Below, one piece after another: positions 25,958 through 35,900 of a DNA stretch of 64,000 nucleotides. The position numbers were made by a program, and so were the translations under genes. Source of the DNA: JAZRZI01 sp045601325 (GTDB lineage: Bacteria > Bacillota_I > Bacilli_A > RFN20 > CAG-826); NCBI GenBank assembly GCA_045601325.1, contig JAZRZI010000029.1:1-64000 (forward strand), read 5' to 3'. The notes under the pieces are model-generated. The model saw only the letters and a program-made list of their open reading frames with translations, was not told the origin of the DNA and did not search any database. Positions within the stretch are counted from its first letter, which is position 1; each line of letters begins with the position of its first letter.

Positions 25958-28324
25958 ATGCTAAAAATCAAGAAAAGAGACGGCTCAATTGAAGAGTTTG
26001 CTCTCACTAAAATTGAAAGCGCAATTGAAAGAGCTTTCATGGCGGAACATAAGTTCTATAACAAAGATATTGTACAAATGTTAGCCTTAAGAGTTACTGC
26101 TGACTTCAATAGCAAAGTTAAAAACGAAGTCGTAGAACTCGAAGATATCCAAGACTCAGTCGAAGTTGTCTTAATTCAAGCAGGTTACATCGATGTTGCA
26201 CGTAGCTATATGATCTATCGTAAACAACACGAAAATCTCAGACAAATCAAAGAGACTAGCATTGATTATAAAAACATTATCAATAACTACCTCAAAATTA
26301 ATGACTGGCGTGTTAAAGAAAACTCTACAGTTACCTATTCCGTTGGTGGTTTGATTCTTTCTAACTCAGGTGCAGTTACCGCTAACTACTGGTTAAGTGA
26401 AATTTACGATTCTGAAATTGCAAACGCACATAGAAATGCTGATATTCATATTCATGACTTATCCATGTTAACAGGTTACTGTGCTGGTTGGTCATTAAAG
26501 CAATTAATCCAAGAAGGTTTAGGCGGTGTTCCAGGAAAGATTACTTCTTCCCCAGCAAGCCACTTAAGCACATTATGTAACCAAATGGTTAACTTCTTAG
26601 GCATTATGCAAAATGAATGGGCTGGCGCTCAAGCATTCTCTAGCTTTGACACATATTTAGCCCCATTCGTCAAAGTTGATAACTTAACATATAAACAAGT
26701 TAAACAATGCATTCAATCATTCGTTTATGGTGTTAACACTCCATCTAGATGGGGTACACAAGCACCATTTAGCAATATTACATTAGACTGGGTTGTCCCT
26801 AACGATATGGCAGAACTCAACTGTATCGTCGGTGGCAAAGAAATGCCATTCAAATACAAAGATTGTGTTGAAGAAATGGCAATGGTCAATAAAGCCTTCA
26901 TCGAAATTATGATCGAAGGTGATGCTAATGGACGTGGTTTCCAATACCCAATCCCTACATACTCCATTACAAGAACATTTGACTGGTCTGAAACAGAAAA
27001 TAATAAGTTATTGTTCACAATGACTGCTAAATACGGTACACCTTACTTCTCTAACTACGTTAATAGTGATATGGAACCAAGCGATGTTCGTTCTATGTGC
27101 TGCAGACTTAGATTAGACTTAAGAGAATTAAGAAAGAAATCCGGTGGTTTCTTCGGCAGTGGTGAATCCACAGGTTCTGTCGGTGTTGTTACAATCAATA
27201 TGCCACGTATCGCATACTTAGCAACTGATGAAGCTGACTTCTATTCAAGATTAGACAAAATCATGGATATCTCCGCACGTTCCTTAAAGATTAAAAGAAA
27301 TACTATTACTACGTTATTAGAAGCTGGATTATATCCATATACAAAACGTTATTTAGGCACATTCAACAACCACTTCTCTACGATCGGTTTAGTGGGTATG
27401 AATGAAGCTTGCTTAAACGCTAGATGGATTAAGAAAGATTTAACAAATCCAGAAGCAGTTCAATTCACAAAAGATGTCTTAAATCACATGAGAGAAAGAC
27501 TCTCTGATTATCAAGAATTATATGGTGACCTCTATAACTTAGAAGCTACACCAGCAGAATCAACTGCATTCCGTTTAGCAAAACACGACAAGGAAAGATA
27601 TCCAGATATCATCACTGCTAACGATGCTGGTAAAGTCCCATATTACACAAACTCTTCTCATTTACCTGTCGGTTACACAGAAGATATTTTCAAAGCTTTG
27701 GACATCCAAGATGGCTTACAAACTCTCTACACATCAGGTACAGTTTTCCATACATTCTTAGGTCAAAAACTCCCTACATGGAAATCATGCGCTAACCTGG
27801 TTAGAAAGATTGCGGAAAACTATCACATTCCATATTACACAATGTCTCCAACATATTCTGTATGTAAAGAACACGGTTATATTGAAGGTGAACAATACAC
27901 ATGTCCTAAGTGTGGTGCTAAGACAGAAGTCTACTCCCGTATTACTGGTTACTATAGACCAGTTCAAAACTGGAATGATGGTAAGTCAGCTGAATTCAGA
28001 GATCGCAGAGTCTATGAATTAGCATCTAGCCAATTAAAACACGGCTTAAATAGTGAATGTTCCGCTGCACCAGAAGAAAAGATTAAACCAATCTTAAAAG
28101 AAACATTATTATTCGCTACAAAGACTTGCCCTAACTGCAAGATGGCAAAGATGTTACTTGATAAAGCTGGTATCAAATACACAGTTATCGATGCTGAAGA
28201 AGATGTCGAAATGACTAACCGTTATGGCGTTAAGAAAGCACCTACATTAATCGTTCCAAACGAAGAAAATTATGATGTTTTCGAAAATGCTTCTAACATC
28301 AAAGGCTTCATTGAAAACAAGTAA
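25958..28324 (+). CDS. nrdD: Anaerobic ribonucleoside-triphosphate reductase fused to a redoxin domain
   Basis: The protein has 788 residues from ATG 25958, which has the RBS AAGGAGGAG. Residues 1-90 are an ATP cone (KKRDGSIEEF, DVARSYMIYR). The central barrel is class III RNR. The zinc-binding end has TCPKCG, and the glycyl-radical segment RITGYYRPVQNWNDGK places the radical Gly at about 664. It reduces NTPs to dNTPs without oxygen, activated by NrdG (61198-61884). Unusually, residues 715-788 form a glutaredoxin-like domain with CPNC (724-727) and KKAPTLIV (cis-Pro). Some class III enzymes use a redoxin instead of formate as reductant, and here the redoxin appears to be built in. The TrxB-like gene follows after 6 nt. 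Confidence 0.95.
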   Translation: MLKIKKRDGSIEEFALTKIESAIERAFMAEHKFYNKDIVQMLALRVTADFNSKVKNEVVELEDIQDSVEVVLIQAGYIDVARSYMIYRKQHENLRQIKETSIDYKNIINNYLKINDWRVKENSTVTYSVGGLILSNSGAVTANYWLSEIYDSEIANAHRNADIHIHDLSMLTGYCAGWSLKQLIQEGLGGVPGKITSSPASHLSTLCNQMVNFLGIMQNEWAGAQAFSSFDTYLAPFVKVDNLTYKQVKQCIQSFVYGVNTPSRWGTQAPFSNITLDWVVPNDMAELNCIVGGKEMPFKYKDCVEEMAMVNKAFIEIMIEGDANGRGFQYPIPTYSITRTFDWSETENNKLLFTMTAKYGTPYFSNYVNSDMEPSDVRSMCCRLRLDLRELRKKSGGFFGSGESTGSVGVVTINMPRIAYLATDEADFYSRLDKIMDISARSLKIKRNTITTLLEAGLYPYTKRYLGTFNNHFSTIGLVGMNEACLNARWIKKDLTNPEAVQFTKDVLNHMRERLSDYQELYGDLYNLEATPAESTAFRLAKHDKERYPDIITANDAGKVPYYTNSSHLPVGYTEDIFKALDIQDGLQTLYTSGTVFHTFLGQKLPTWKSCANLVRKIAENYHIPYYTMSPTYSVCKEHGYIEGEQYTCPKCGAKTEVYSRITGYYRPVQNWNDGKSAEFRDRRVYELASSQLKHGLNSECSAAPEEKIKPILKETLLFATKTCPNCKMAKMLLDKAGIKYTVIDAEEDVEMTNRYGVKKAPTLIVPNEENYDVFENASNIKGFIENK

Positions 28325-28330
28325 TTGCTT

Positions 28331-29230
28331 ATGGTCTACGATGTATTAATCATTGGTGGTGGACCTTCAGGCATGACTGCTGCGCTTTATGCGCTTAGAA
28401 GTGGTAAGAGTGTTTTAATCCTTGAAAAGGAAAACTTTGGTGGACAAATTGCGAACTCTCCAAGAGTGGAGAACTTCCCAACCATCAAAGAAATATCAGG
28501 ATTAGAACTCTCTGACAAACTTTTCACACAAATCATGGATCTCGGAGTTACTTTTGAGCTCGAGGAAGTGAAGAAAGTGGAAAAGGATGATAAAATATTC
28601 AAGGTAACCACAAATTACTCTGTATACGCCTCTAAAAGCGTAATTATCGCTGCTGGTGTGTCCCACCGCAAAATGAATCTTCCAAAAGAAGAAGATTTAA
28701 TTGGCAAAGGCATATCATTCTGCGCTGTATGTGATGGAGCATTCTACAAAGGACAAGAAGTATATCTCATTGGCGATGGTAACACCGCTATGCAATATGC
28801 TTTGTTGCTTGTTAACTACTGTCCTAAAGTTCACATGTTCACATTAACCGATAAATTCTTCGGTGATGAAGTTCTTAAGGAAAGAATTAAAAATAATGAT
28901 AGAATCATGGTCTATCCAAATACATCACTCGTTGAATATAAAGGCGAAGATATTTTAACTGGTTTAGTGTTTGAAGATACAAAAACACATATCAAAACCG
29001 AATACTTCACAAATAATGTATTCGTCGCTATCGGACAAGTTCCACATAACGAGATATTCTCAGAACTTGTTGATCTTGAAAAAGGATTCATCTTGGTAGA
29101 TGACAATATGATGACAAAAACTCCTGGCTTATACGCAGTTGGTGATTGTCGTAAAAAAGGTGTACGTCAATTAGTTACAGCTTGTAACGATGGAGCGATT
29201 GCCGCTTTGTCAGCAGTCAAAAATCTTTAA
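28331..29230 (+). CDS. Thioredoxin-reductase-like flavoprotein without the NADPH-phosphate motif
   Basis: The protein has 299 residues from ATG 28331 (an in-frame TTG lies at 28325). The FAD motif is GGGPSGMTAA (9-18), the redox centre is CAVCDG (C131, C134), and the closing FAD motif is GLYAVGDCRKKG. The dinucleotide motif survives as GDGNTA, but the usual H-R-R-x-x-x-R segment that binds the NADPH 2'-phosphate is replaced by MFTLTDKFFGD. This suggests NADH, ferredoxin or another donor. Its position directly after the NrdD-redoxin fusion implies that it reduces the fused redoxin (inference). No clear RBS; coupling with nrdD is likely. Confidence 0.88.
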   Translation: MVYDVLIIGGGPSGMTAALYALRSGKSVLILEKENFGGQIANSPRVENFPTIKEISGLELSDKLFTQIMDLGVTFELEEVKKVEKDDKIFKVTTNYSVYASKSVIIAAGVSHRKMNLPKEEDLIGKGISFCAVCDGAFYKGQEVYLIGDGNTAMQYALLLVNYCPKVHMFTLTDKFFGDEVLKERIKNNDRIMVYPNTSLVEYKGEDILTGLVFEDTKTHIKTEYFTNNVFVAIGQVPHNEIFSELVDLEKGFILVDDNMMTKTPGLYAVGDCRKKGVRQLVTACNDGAIAALSAVKNL

Positions 29231-29235
29231 AAAAT

Positions 29236-29261
29236 AAGATACCAAATTTGGTATCTTTTTT
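29236..29261 (+). terminator. Terminator after the nrdD-trxB-like operon
   Basis: A perfect palindrome, arm AAGATACCAAA, spans 29236-29257, followed by a T-run. Confidence 0.88.
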
Positions 29262-29307
29262 GATAGTCTGATAAAAAAACGATTGGAATTAGGACAATCG
29301 TAATTTC

Positions 29308-29712
29308 TCATTTTTTGATAATTTCCAACATTTGCCTTGGTGTTACCACAAACGGCTTAGTCGGAAAGTGTTTTATGTTTCCTGTAACTAAATATGCATC
29401 ATTATCTCGAACAGTTAAAACTACCTCATAAAAAATTTTGTCATTATTGTCTTTGAAAAATTCTTCAGAATTTGTTGGAGTTATTACCACTGCATGTTTA
29501 AGAAAATCGCTAATTCTAGAAACTACATCTCCTGGATTAAAACCAAATTTGTTTCTTAACAACACTTCATAGTATTCTGCAAGTATATCCTCATTTATTA
29601 GAGGAATGATATCTCCATTAACACATTTTTCGATTATTTCTCCAGGGATTGAATCTGGTTTTAGCATAGAAGACACAAGAACGTTAGTGTCAATCACTGC
29701 GTAATAAATCAA
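29308..29712 (-). CDS. PIN-domain toxin (putative ribonuclease)
   Basis: A 134-residue protein. The PIN acidic residues appear as VIDTNVLVS (first Asp at 8), a mid Glu in the LAEYYEVL helix, and VRDNDAYLVTGNIKHF (late Asp pair). This matches the PIN_3 (COG1569) toxin subfamily, RNases neutralised by a partner antitoxin. The start is a TTG immediately after the antitoxin stop codon; the N-terminus MIYYAVIDTN fits the family exactly from that codon. Rare start and coupling would keep toxin level below antitoxin level. Confidence 0.85.
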   Translation of the reverse strand: MIYYAVIDTNVLVSSMLKPDSIPGEIIEKCVNGDIIPLINEDILAEYYEVLLRNKFGFNPGDVVSRISDFLKHAVVITPTNSEEFFKDNNDKIFYEVVLTVRDNDAYLVTGNIKHFPTKPFVVTPRQMLEIIKK

Positions 29713-30003
29713 TTATTTATTTTTTTCCTTTCTAACATCATTAATTATTTGATTGATGTCATCTAGTGTCATAGCATCATTTCCGAGTTCTTTTGAACGT
29801 TCTTCGAATTTCTTCATGAGAAGATTAACTCGTTCCCTTTCTTCTTTATTCTCTTTAATGGTGCTAAATGGGATACCATTAACTTCGATTGACTTAATCA
29901 AAAACATTCTTACTGCAGTTGAAAGATCTAAGCCTAATTCTTCAAAGACTTTGCTTGCTTCATTTTTGATTTTGTCATCGACTCTAATTTGCACTAATCC
30001 CAT
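29713..30003 (-). CDS. RelB/DinJ-type antitoxin
   Basis: A 96-residue protein with AGGAG upstream. The N-terminal ribbon-helix-helix (LVQIRVDDKIKNEASKVFEE, then LGLDLSTAVRMFLIKSI) is typical of RelB/DinJ DNA-binding antitoxins. The acidic C-terminal tail should wrap the PIN toxin encoded directly downstream. The promoter contains repeated GTAAT sites, so the complex probably represses its own operon. Confidence 0.88.
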   Translation of the reverse strand: MGLVQIRVDDKIKNEASKVFEELGLDLSTAVRMFLIKSIEVNGIPFSTIKENKEERERVNLLMKKFEERSKELGNDAMTLDDINQIINDVRKEKNK

Positions 30004-30025
30004 ATTAAACTCCTAATTGATTTAC

Positions 30026-30062
30026 GTAATTACATTGTAATAACAAAGTAATGATATTGCAA
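30026..30062 (-). promoter_or_regulatory. Toxin-antitoxin promoter with phased GTAAT operators
   Basis: On the minus strand TTGCAA (30062-30057), 18-nt spacer or so, and TACAAT (30039-30034) form a promoter. GTAAT occurs three times at 11-bp spacing (30026, 30037, 30048) on the plus strand, and ATTAC/GTAAT makes a 13-bp palindrome at 30029-30041, overlapping the -10 box. This is a typical ribbon-helix-helix autorepression layout. Confidence 0.6.
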
Positions 30063-30073
30063 CCTTTTCTTGC

Positions 30074-30101
30074 AAAATAAAAGCGCCAATTTAATGGCGC
30101 T
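30074..30101 (-). terminator. Terminator of the large minus-strand operon
   Basis: AGCGCCA (30082-30088) pairs with TGGCGCT (30095-30101); on the minus strand it is followed by TTTTATTTT. Confidence 0.85.
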
Positions 30102-30120
30102 CTATTTGTTTTTGTTGATG

Positions 30121-32964
30121 TTATGCAACTACAGTTACAGGAACTAGAACTGTTCTTATTTCGTCGTGATAGTAAGCTGTAATTCTAAATAAGCTTTCAC
30201 CCACTCTAGTTGGAGTAAGAGTTTCATTGTTATTAACTGTGAAATAGCTGATTACAACATCATCCATAATAATGTGTTGTTTTGCAAAGTATGACATCTT
30301 GGCTTCAACTGGTTCGCCATTAAAGAGAACTACAGGAGTTTCAATTGTGTAATCTTGACCCATCTTTAATGTAATCTTTTCAGGTGCTTCAATTTCAATT
30401 GCGTTATGTGTATATCCGCGAATCTCTTTTTCTAAGTATGCATCTGCGAACATATGACCTAAATCAATGTAACAAGCTGCGTCATAGTGGGCTTGGTCAG
30501 TTGATTTACCGATAGGTTCAAACGATGTTGTTAATCTAGAAACTGTATCGATAATAACGTTATGTTCATCAACACGAGATTTCTTGATACCATTCATTTG
30601 TTTTGCAAGTTGCCAAACTGATGTTTCACAGATTAATGCATCATACACAGTAAAGTCATATGAAATGTTATCTTTAAATGTTTCTTTAAAGTCATTAATC
30701 ATGTTGTTGAATGTGTATAAGTATGCGTTTGTAGCGCCTTCAATAGTGGCATCACTTTCGCCTTGCATCCACATAAATGCGTCCACCATTGGGATAGTGT
30801 TAGTGGTTTCACTAATCTTTGCAATCGTGTTAGTCAATGATTCAACTAAACCATTATATAACCATCCTCTTTCATGACTGCCATCGACAGGTGGGAAGTA
30901 TACATCGACATCGCTTGAAGGTGAGATGAAATCATAGTTAAGTGAACAACCACCGAAAGCGTATTTAACGATGTATGTTGTTTCATCAGGGAAAGCCTTG
31001 GATAAACGATCCGCTAATGGGACTTCAAAACCAAATGTTCCCACAGTGCCCGCTGATGAGTAATGGCTATCTGCGTAAACTTTTCTAAAATCGTTGTAAT
31101 AATCACCATGAGAGTATCCGGTCATTAAAACATTGTCATAGCCTTCATTGATTTCTTTGATTTTAGCCTCATCTAGTGATGTTTCTAGATATTGATAGTG
31201 ACCAACACCAGCAGCGTTACTTTGTCCCGCAAGAATGATGATCCTAGAATTGGATTTAGGAACGTATCCACCGATAGGGGAATATATAACATTGATAGAT
31301 ACATCATCAGTGACAGTTAAACTATCAAGTTGATTATATGTATCGTCATATACTTTGTATGTGTATCCATCTTTTTTGAATGTATCAAAGTCAAAGACAG
31401 TGTTATATTCGACATCGAAAGCATCATCAGGCAAATCAATACCTGTGTAATGGACAGCGACTTTGCACTTGTCTTTTGCGATGTAATCTAGATACATATC
31501 GCCTTGAACTGTATCTTCTTCAAAGTTCCATAAAGTATCTCCATGATACCAATTACCATTACCAGTGATGCCTGGATCATCTAATAATGAACCTATTTCC
31601 ACCATTTTGATGATAGGGGTTTGGCCATAAGTTCTAAATGTAACTTTAGCTAAGCTTTCATATGAATCAGTATTTACTTTTCCAGGAACAAAGCCAGTAT
31701 CTACATCCCCTAATAAAATCTTACGAATGGATTCGCATTGTTCGTGAGTGACACCTGCTTTTGTAACTAAATAATCTTCAGTCTTTTCGGAAAGATTATT
31801 ACCATTAAACGTATTTAAATAATCACGGATTCTAATATATCTTGTATAGAAATCAGTTGAGCCTTTAACGTACGCACCTGAAGTGGAGAATAAAGATAAT
31901 GTAAATTCTTTTAATGCGACTTCTTCGCTGACACCGCATAAGAAGTTTAATACTAATCCCATCCAACCAGTTCTATCTCTACCAACTGAACAGTGGAAAT
32001 AGATTGGGTAGTTATCTTTATTTGCAAACACTTTAACTGCATTACCAAAGTTAGTCACTAATGAGTTAGGACCTGTAGTTTCAATACCTTCAGACATACC
32101 GGTATTGGATGTGTAATCATATGGAGAAGGATAGTGATAGTAGTCAGATAAACCTAAAACGTTTTCTGTACCTTCACCAATACCTCTTAAATCAACTTCA
32201 GTTTTGATGCCTAATTCATTTTTGAATTCTTCTTTTGCTTCGTTAGTTATTGCTTCTAATCTGCTACCTCTATAGACAAGGCCTTCTTTAGTTTTCTTAC
32301 CACTAGAAGAAGCATTACCACCTAAATCTCTAGTGTTAGAAACACCATCTAATTTGATAGTTCTTGGTAAGTTACTAACAGTGAAATTAAATACATCAGA
32401 ATAGACTTCTGTATCATCATTTTTAGTAGCGATAACTTGCCAATAGTAGTTAGTGCCTGTATATGGGTTATCAAATATTACTGAGTTTTCAGTTCCATTA
32501 ACTACGTATTCTCTTTCGATAGTGGAGAATGTTTTATCTTGAGAGATGATAACTCTATAACTTTTCGCGGAAATGGAAGAATCCCAACTTAAAATGTTAT
32601 TTGTTGGGCGGTAAATATCGTATTTATCAAAGATTTTTCTAACTTCTCTATTACCTTCTTCGGTGACTGGATAGCTTGTCCAAGATGTGAGCTCATCTGT
32701 GTATTGAGTCAATTCACCGATATCAGTTGCTTTAGAGGCATAAGTGTTCACTAAATCATCCATTGCCCAGAATTTTGCTAAAGATTCAGGAAGGAATGTG
32801 ACGGTTTCACCACGTCCAGGTTTAGTAGGAGTGATTTCGCTTGTTAATGTTCTTACCGCTCCAGAGTTTATCGCCTTTGATAAGGAAATAGAAACAGGAA
32901 CAGCTGCTAGTAACATACTAGCGGAAAGAATGATTGTCGGAATAAGTACTTTTTTGTTTTTCAT
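30121..32964 (-). CDS. Exported tyrosine phosphatase / SASA esterase fusion protein
   Basis: A 947-residue protein with RBS GGAGG. An N-terminal export signal (1-30) is followed by a fibronectin-III-like domain (about 118-198) and a Y_phosphatase3-type tyrosine phosphatase (200-420) with GVSNTRDLGG and the P-loop HCSVGRDRTG (Cys325, Arg331). Residues 435-562 are InlB-like beta repeats. Residues 573-845 are a sialate O-acetylesterase/SASA-type SGNH domain with LAGQSNAAG (nucleophile Ser582), WMQGES (732-737) and a late DQAHYD. Residues 860-947 are a beta domain. Having a phosphatase and a carbohydrate esterase in one exported chain is unusual. It is last in a five-gene operon, one nucleotide after its neighbour's stop. 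Confidence 0.85.
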   Translation of the reverse strand: MKNKKVLIPTIILSASMLLAAVPVSISLSKAINSGAVRTLTSEITPTKPGRGETVTFLPESLAKFWAMDDLVNTYASKATDIGELTQYTDELTSWTSYPVTEEGNREVRKIFDKYDIYRPTNNILSWDSSISAKSYRVIISQDKTFSTIEREYVVNGTENSVIFDNPYTGTNYYWQVIATKNDDTEVYSDVFNFTVSNLPRTIKLDGVSNTRDLGGNASSSGKKTKEGLVYRGSRLEAITNEAKEEFKNELGIKTEVDLRGIGEGTENVLGLSDYYHYPSPYDYTSNTGMSEGIETTGPNSLVTNFGNAVKVFANKDNYPIYFHCSVGRDRTGWMGLVLNFLCGVSEEVALKEFTLSLFSTSGAYVKGSTDFYTRYIRIRDYLNTFNGNNLSEKTEDYLVTKAGVTHEQCESIRKILLGDVDTGFVPGKVNTDSYESLAKVTFRTYGQTPIIKMVEIGSLLDDPGITGNGNWYHGDTLWNFEEDTVQGDMYLDYIAKDKCKVAVHYTGIDLPDDAFDVEYNTVFDFDTFKKDGYTYKVYDDTYNQLDSLTVTDDVSINVIYSPIGGYVPKSNSRIIILAGQSNAAGVGHYQYLETSLDEAKIKEINEGYDNVLMTGYSHGDYYNDFRKVYADSHYSSAGTVGTFGFEVPLADRLSKAFPDETTYIVKYAFGGCSLNYDFISPSSDVDVYFPPVDGSHERGWLYNGLVESLTNTIAKISETTNTIPMVDAFMWMQGESDATIEGATNAYLYTFNNMINDFKETFKDNISYDFTVYDALICETSVWQLAKQMNGIKKSRVDEHNVIIDTVSRLTTSFEPIGKSTDQAHYDAACYIDLGHMFADAYLEKEIRGYTHNAIEIEAPEKITLKMGQDYTIETPVVLFNGEPVEAKMSYFAKQHIIMDDVVISYFTVNNNETLTPTRVGESLFRITAYYHDEIRTVLVPVTVVA

Positions 32965-32965
32965 A

Positions 32966-35900
32966 CTATCTTTCCTCCTTTCTTTTTAGCATCAATAAAA
33001 CCGTTACTGAACTTGCTAACGCTAATACGAGTAATGATGTAGCGGTGATTGAACCTCCACAGCCAGAGGAATTATATTTGTATAAAAGTTCAGATAATTG
33101 AATTTCGACATAGTTATCGCCGTCTTTGACAAAGCATTTATGACACTCTGAACATTCATAGTGTTCTTTAATACCATATCTATCCTTAGTTGCGTTAACT
33201 TGTTCAACGAAAACATAACTATGTTCTTTCTTTTCAATAGTGACAATCTTTGTTTGAGAATTGAATTTATCATTATCAAAAGATACTGAATATGCGATTT
33301 GTCCTTCTTGTGAACATGTGGCTTCTCTTAACACTACTTTAGTAGCGGTCTTAGTTTCACTTATCGCGTCATAACAATGTGTGCAACAAATGGATGCGAC
33401 ACAGTCATAACCATCAGTGGTTTCTTTCCATTCATATGTTGGAGCAAGATAAGAATGTCCAATGGCGTTAATAGTGACACTTTCTAATTCAATAGTGCAC
33501 TCGCTATCACCATAATAAACACCCGGTTCATTAACGCATGACCAATATTCAACATTGCCGTCTTCGCTACATGTTGCGTCTTTCGCGGTATGATGAGTTA
33601 AGTCATGTGGTTTCTTCTCAATAAACCAGTTTACTAATTCGTGTTCACCTAAAGAATCAGTGAAGTGCTTGTGACAATTTTCACAATAGTAGCAATCAAC
33701 ATTACCTAAATCGTGGCATGTTGAATCAGCGGCATCTAAATGCACAATCTTATGATTAAACTTTGGAATAAATGGATTGATTAATTCTCTACCTTTAGAG
33801 TCTGCAAAGTAATAATTGCCATATACTGCAGAATACCAATAACCGATATTGCCATCTTCTGTACATGTGGCTTCTTTTGCTTCGACATATGCAAATATGA
33901 TGTTGTATTTAACAGTGATAGTGACATCATCTGTAACAATTAAGGAAGTAATTTTTTCTTCACCTAGGAATACTTCAAATGTTGCGCCTTCAAGATTGAA
34001 TAAAGCGAATGGAAGTGAACTATTCTTAGTTAAAGAGAATGTATCATTTGCTTTTGGTAAACCTTCATAGTTAACAGTTACTATGTAGTGTGGTGATACA
34101 GTTTTAAATGAGGAATATAAATGCATATCGCCTTGCACTGTATCGTTAGCAAAATCCCATTTACCACCTTCAAATAACCAACCATCAAAGACATAATCGT
34201 AATCACCCTCACGATATGTGCTTGGGTTAGCCGGAGGAGTGAGTTTTGAACCAATTGGAACTTCAATTGGATCTCCATCATCGTAATATATCTTTGCGAT
34301 GGATGTATTACCATGAACATTAATAGTGATTTCTTTAGAAACCTTTTCGTATCCATCTAGCTCAAGTTCAATGAGTAATTTCCAAACGCCAGCGTTATAT
34401 CTTCCGTTAGAAACCGCACCTTCTTCATATGTGAAGCTAATGTTTTCATAACTGATATCTTCGCCATATAAGTCCATTGCGTTAACTACGCCTGCGAAGT
34501 TATAAACTGGATCACCTTCAATGAAATCATAATTAGAAGAACCACCATAAACAAATGATGGTTTATATGACTCTAATTCTTTTGCGATATCCATTGTTAT
34601 TTGACCAGTTGTGTCAATCGCCCACATCGCAAATGCAGTGGCAATGTTTTTATTAAATGCATGATTAAAGATAATTAAGTGGTTTATAGCCATAATAAAT
34701 GTGCTATTTGCTCCACAAGTGACTTTAATTTCAAATAGATAATCTGTATTTGGCATAAATTCAAAACCATACATAGTTTGAACTGCTGCGCCACCAGCTT
34801 GCTTGTCTTGTAATTGAAGTTGTCTTGACCCAAAGTTGATGGAAATTGTTAAGTTATATAAACCATCAAAGTTCATTACAGGAGCACCTTGAGTAATATC
34901 CAAGTTGCCTGTATTGATATTAAAGGCAAGTTCTATTCCTTCACTAGGAACATCATTCAATATAGGGTGAGGGTTATTAAGACCTAAACTATGCGGATAA
35001 GTAACCATTGAATATGTATTGATATCACAAGGGTTTGTTAATTTAAATTCGTCAGCGTCGCTTTCAATCCATCCGCCTCCCACAAATTTAAGAGTTACTT
35101 CTGGGAGAAGGACATCCATAAACACTGTATTTTCTGGAATGTGTAATGTTGGAACGATATTGTTTTTATTCATCAACAATACTTCATTTGGATACATGAC
35201 AAAGAAATAGTTATTGCCATGATCATAACCAACATGAGTTCTTGAATATTTATCATGGATTTCACTGATAGATAATCCATTGATTGTTAATTTATTACCA
35301 ATTTCAAAAGCGGTAGTGGCTTGGTTAGTCGCGTCAGCAACATGATTATTAGATAGATAATCCACTCCAAAGGTGCCAAACGCTAAGATGAGGGCTTTAT
35401 AATCAGCTGAACTAGTTTCTCTATTGTTCCAACCACCAGCGATGCCATTATATGGTAAAGCAGCCTTAGGAATTTCTTCCCCGTAGATTGACTGACCTAC
35501 TGTTCCTAAATCATGGGTGTTAGAAAGTTTAGAAATTGTTTCAGATTTTTGAACGTATTTCTTCTTTGTTCCTCCGTTAACACAATATGTATATGATGGG
35601 AATTCACATCCTTCTAAAACTTTTACATATGTATATGTTCCATCTTGAATAGCGGTACTAGCGTCACGTCTCAAACCGATTCTAAAAGTTCCATCTTTAA
35701 AGAAGAAGTTAAAATCGACAGTGAAATATAAATCACTTAATGGAATATATGTTTGCTTGTCATTAGAGAATTGAACATATGTTAAGAAGTTATAATCAGA
35801 CGTCTTATAATAAGTTGCGTTACCAACGTGCAAAATGTCATCCGTCATATCAGAAGTGTAATCGTTTGTGGATAAACTAAAGAATATCCAAGAGTCACTT

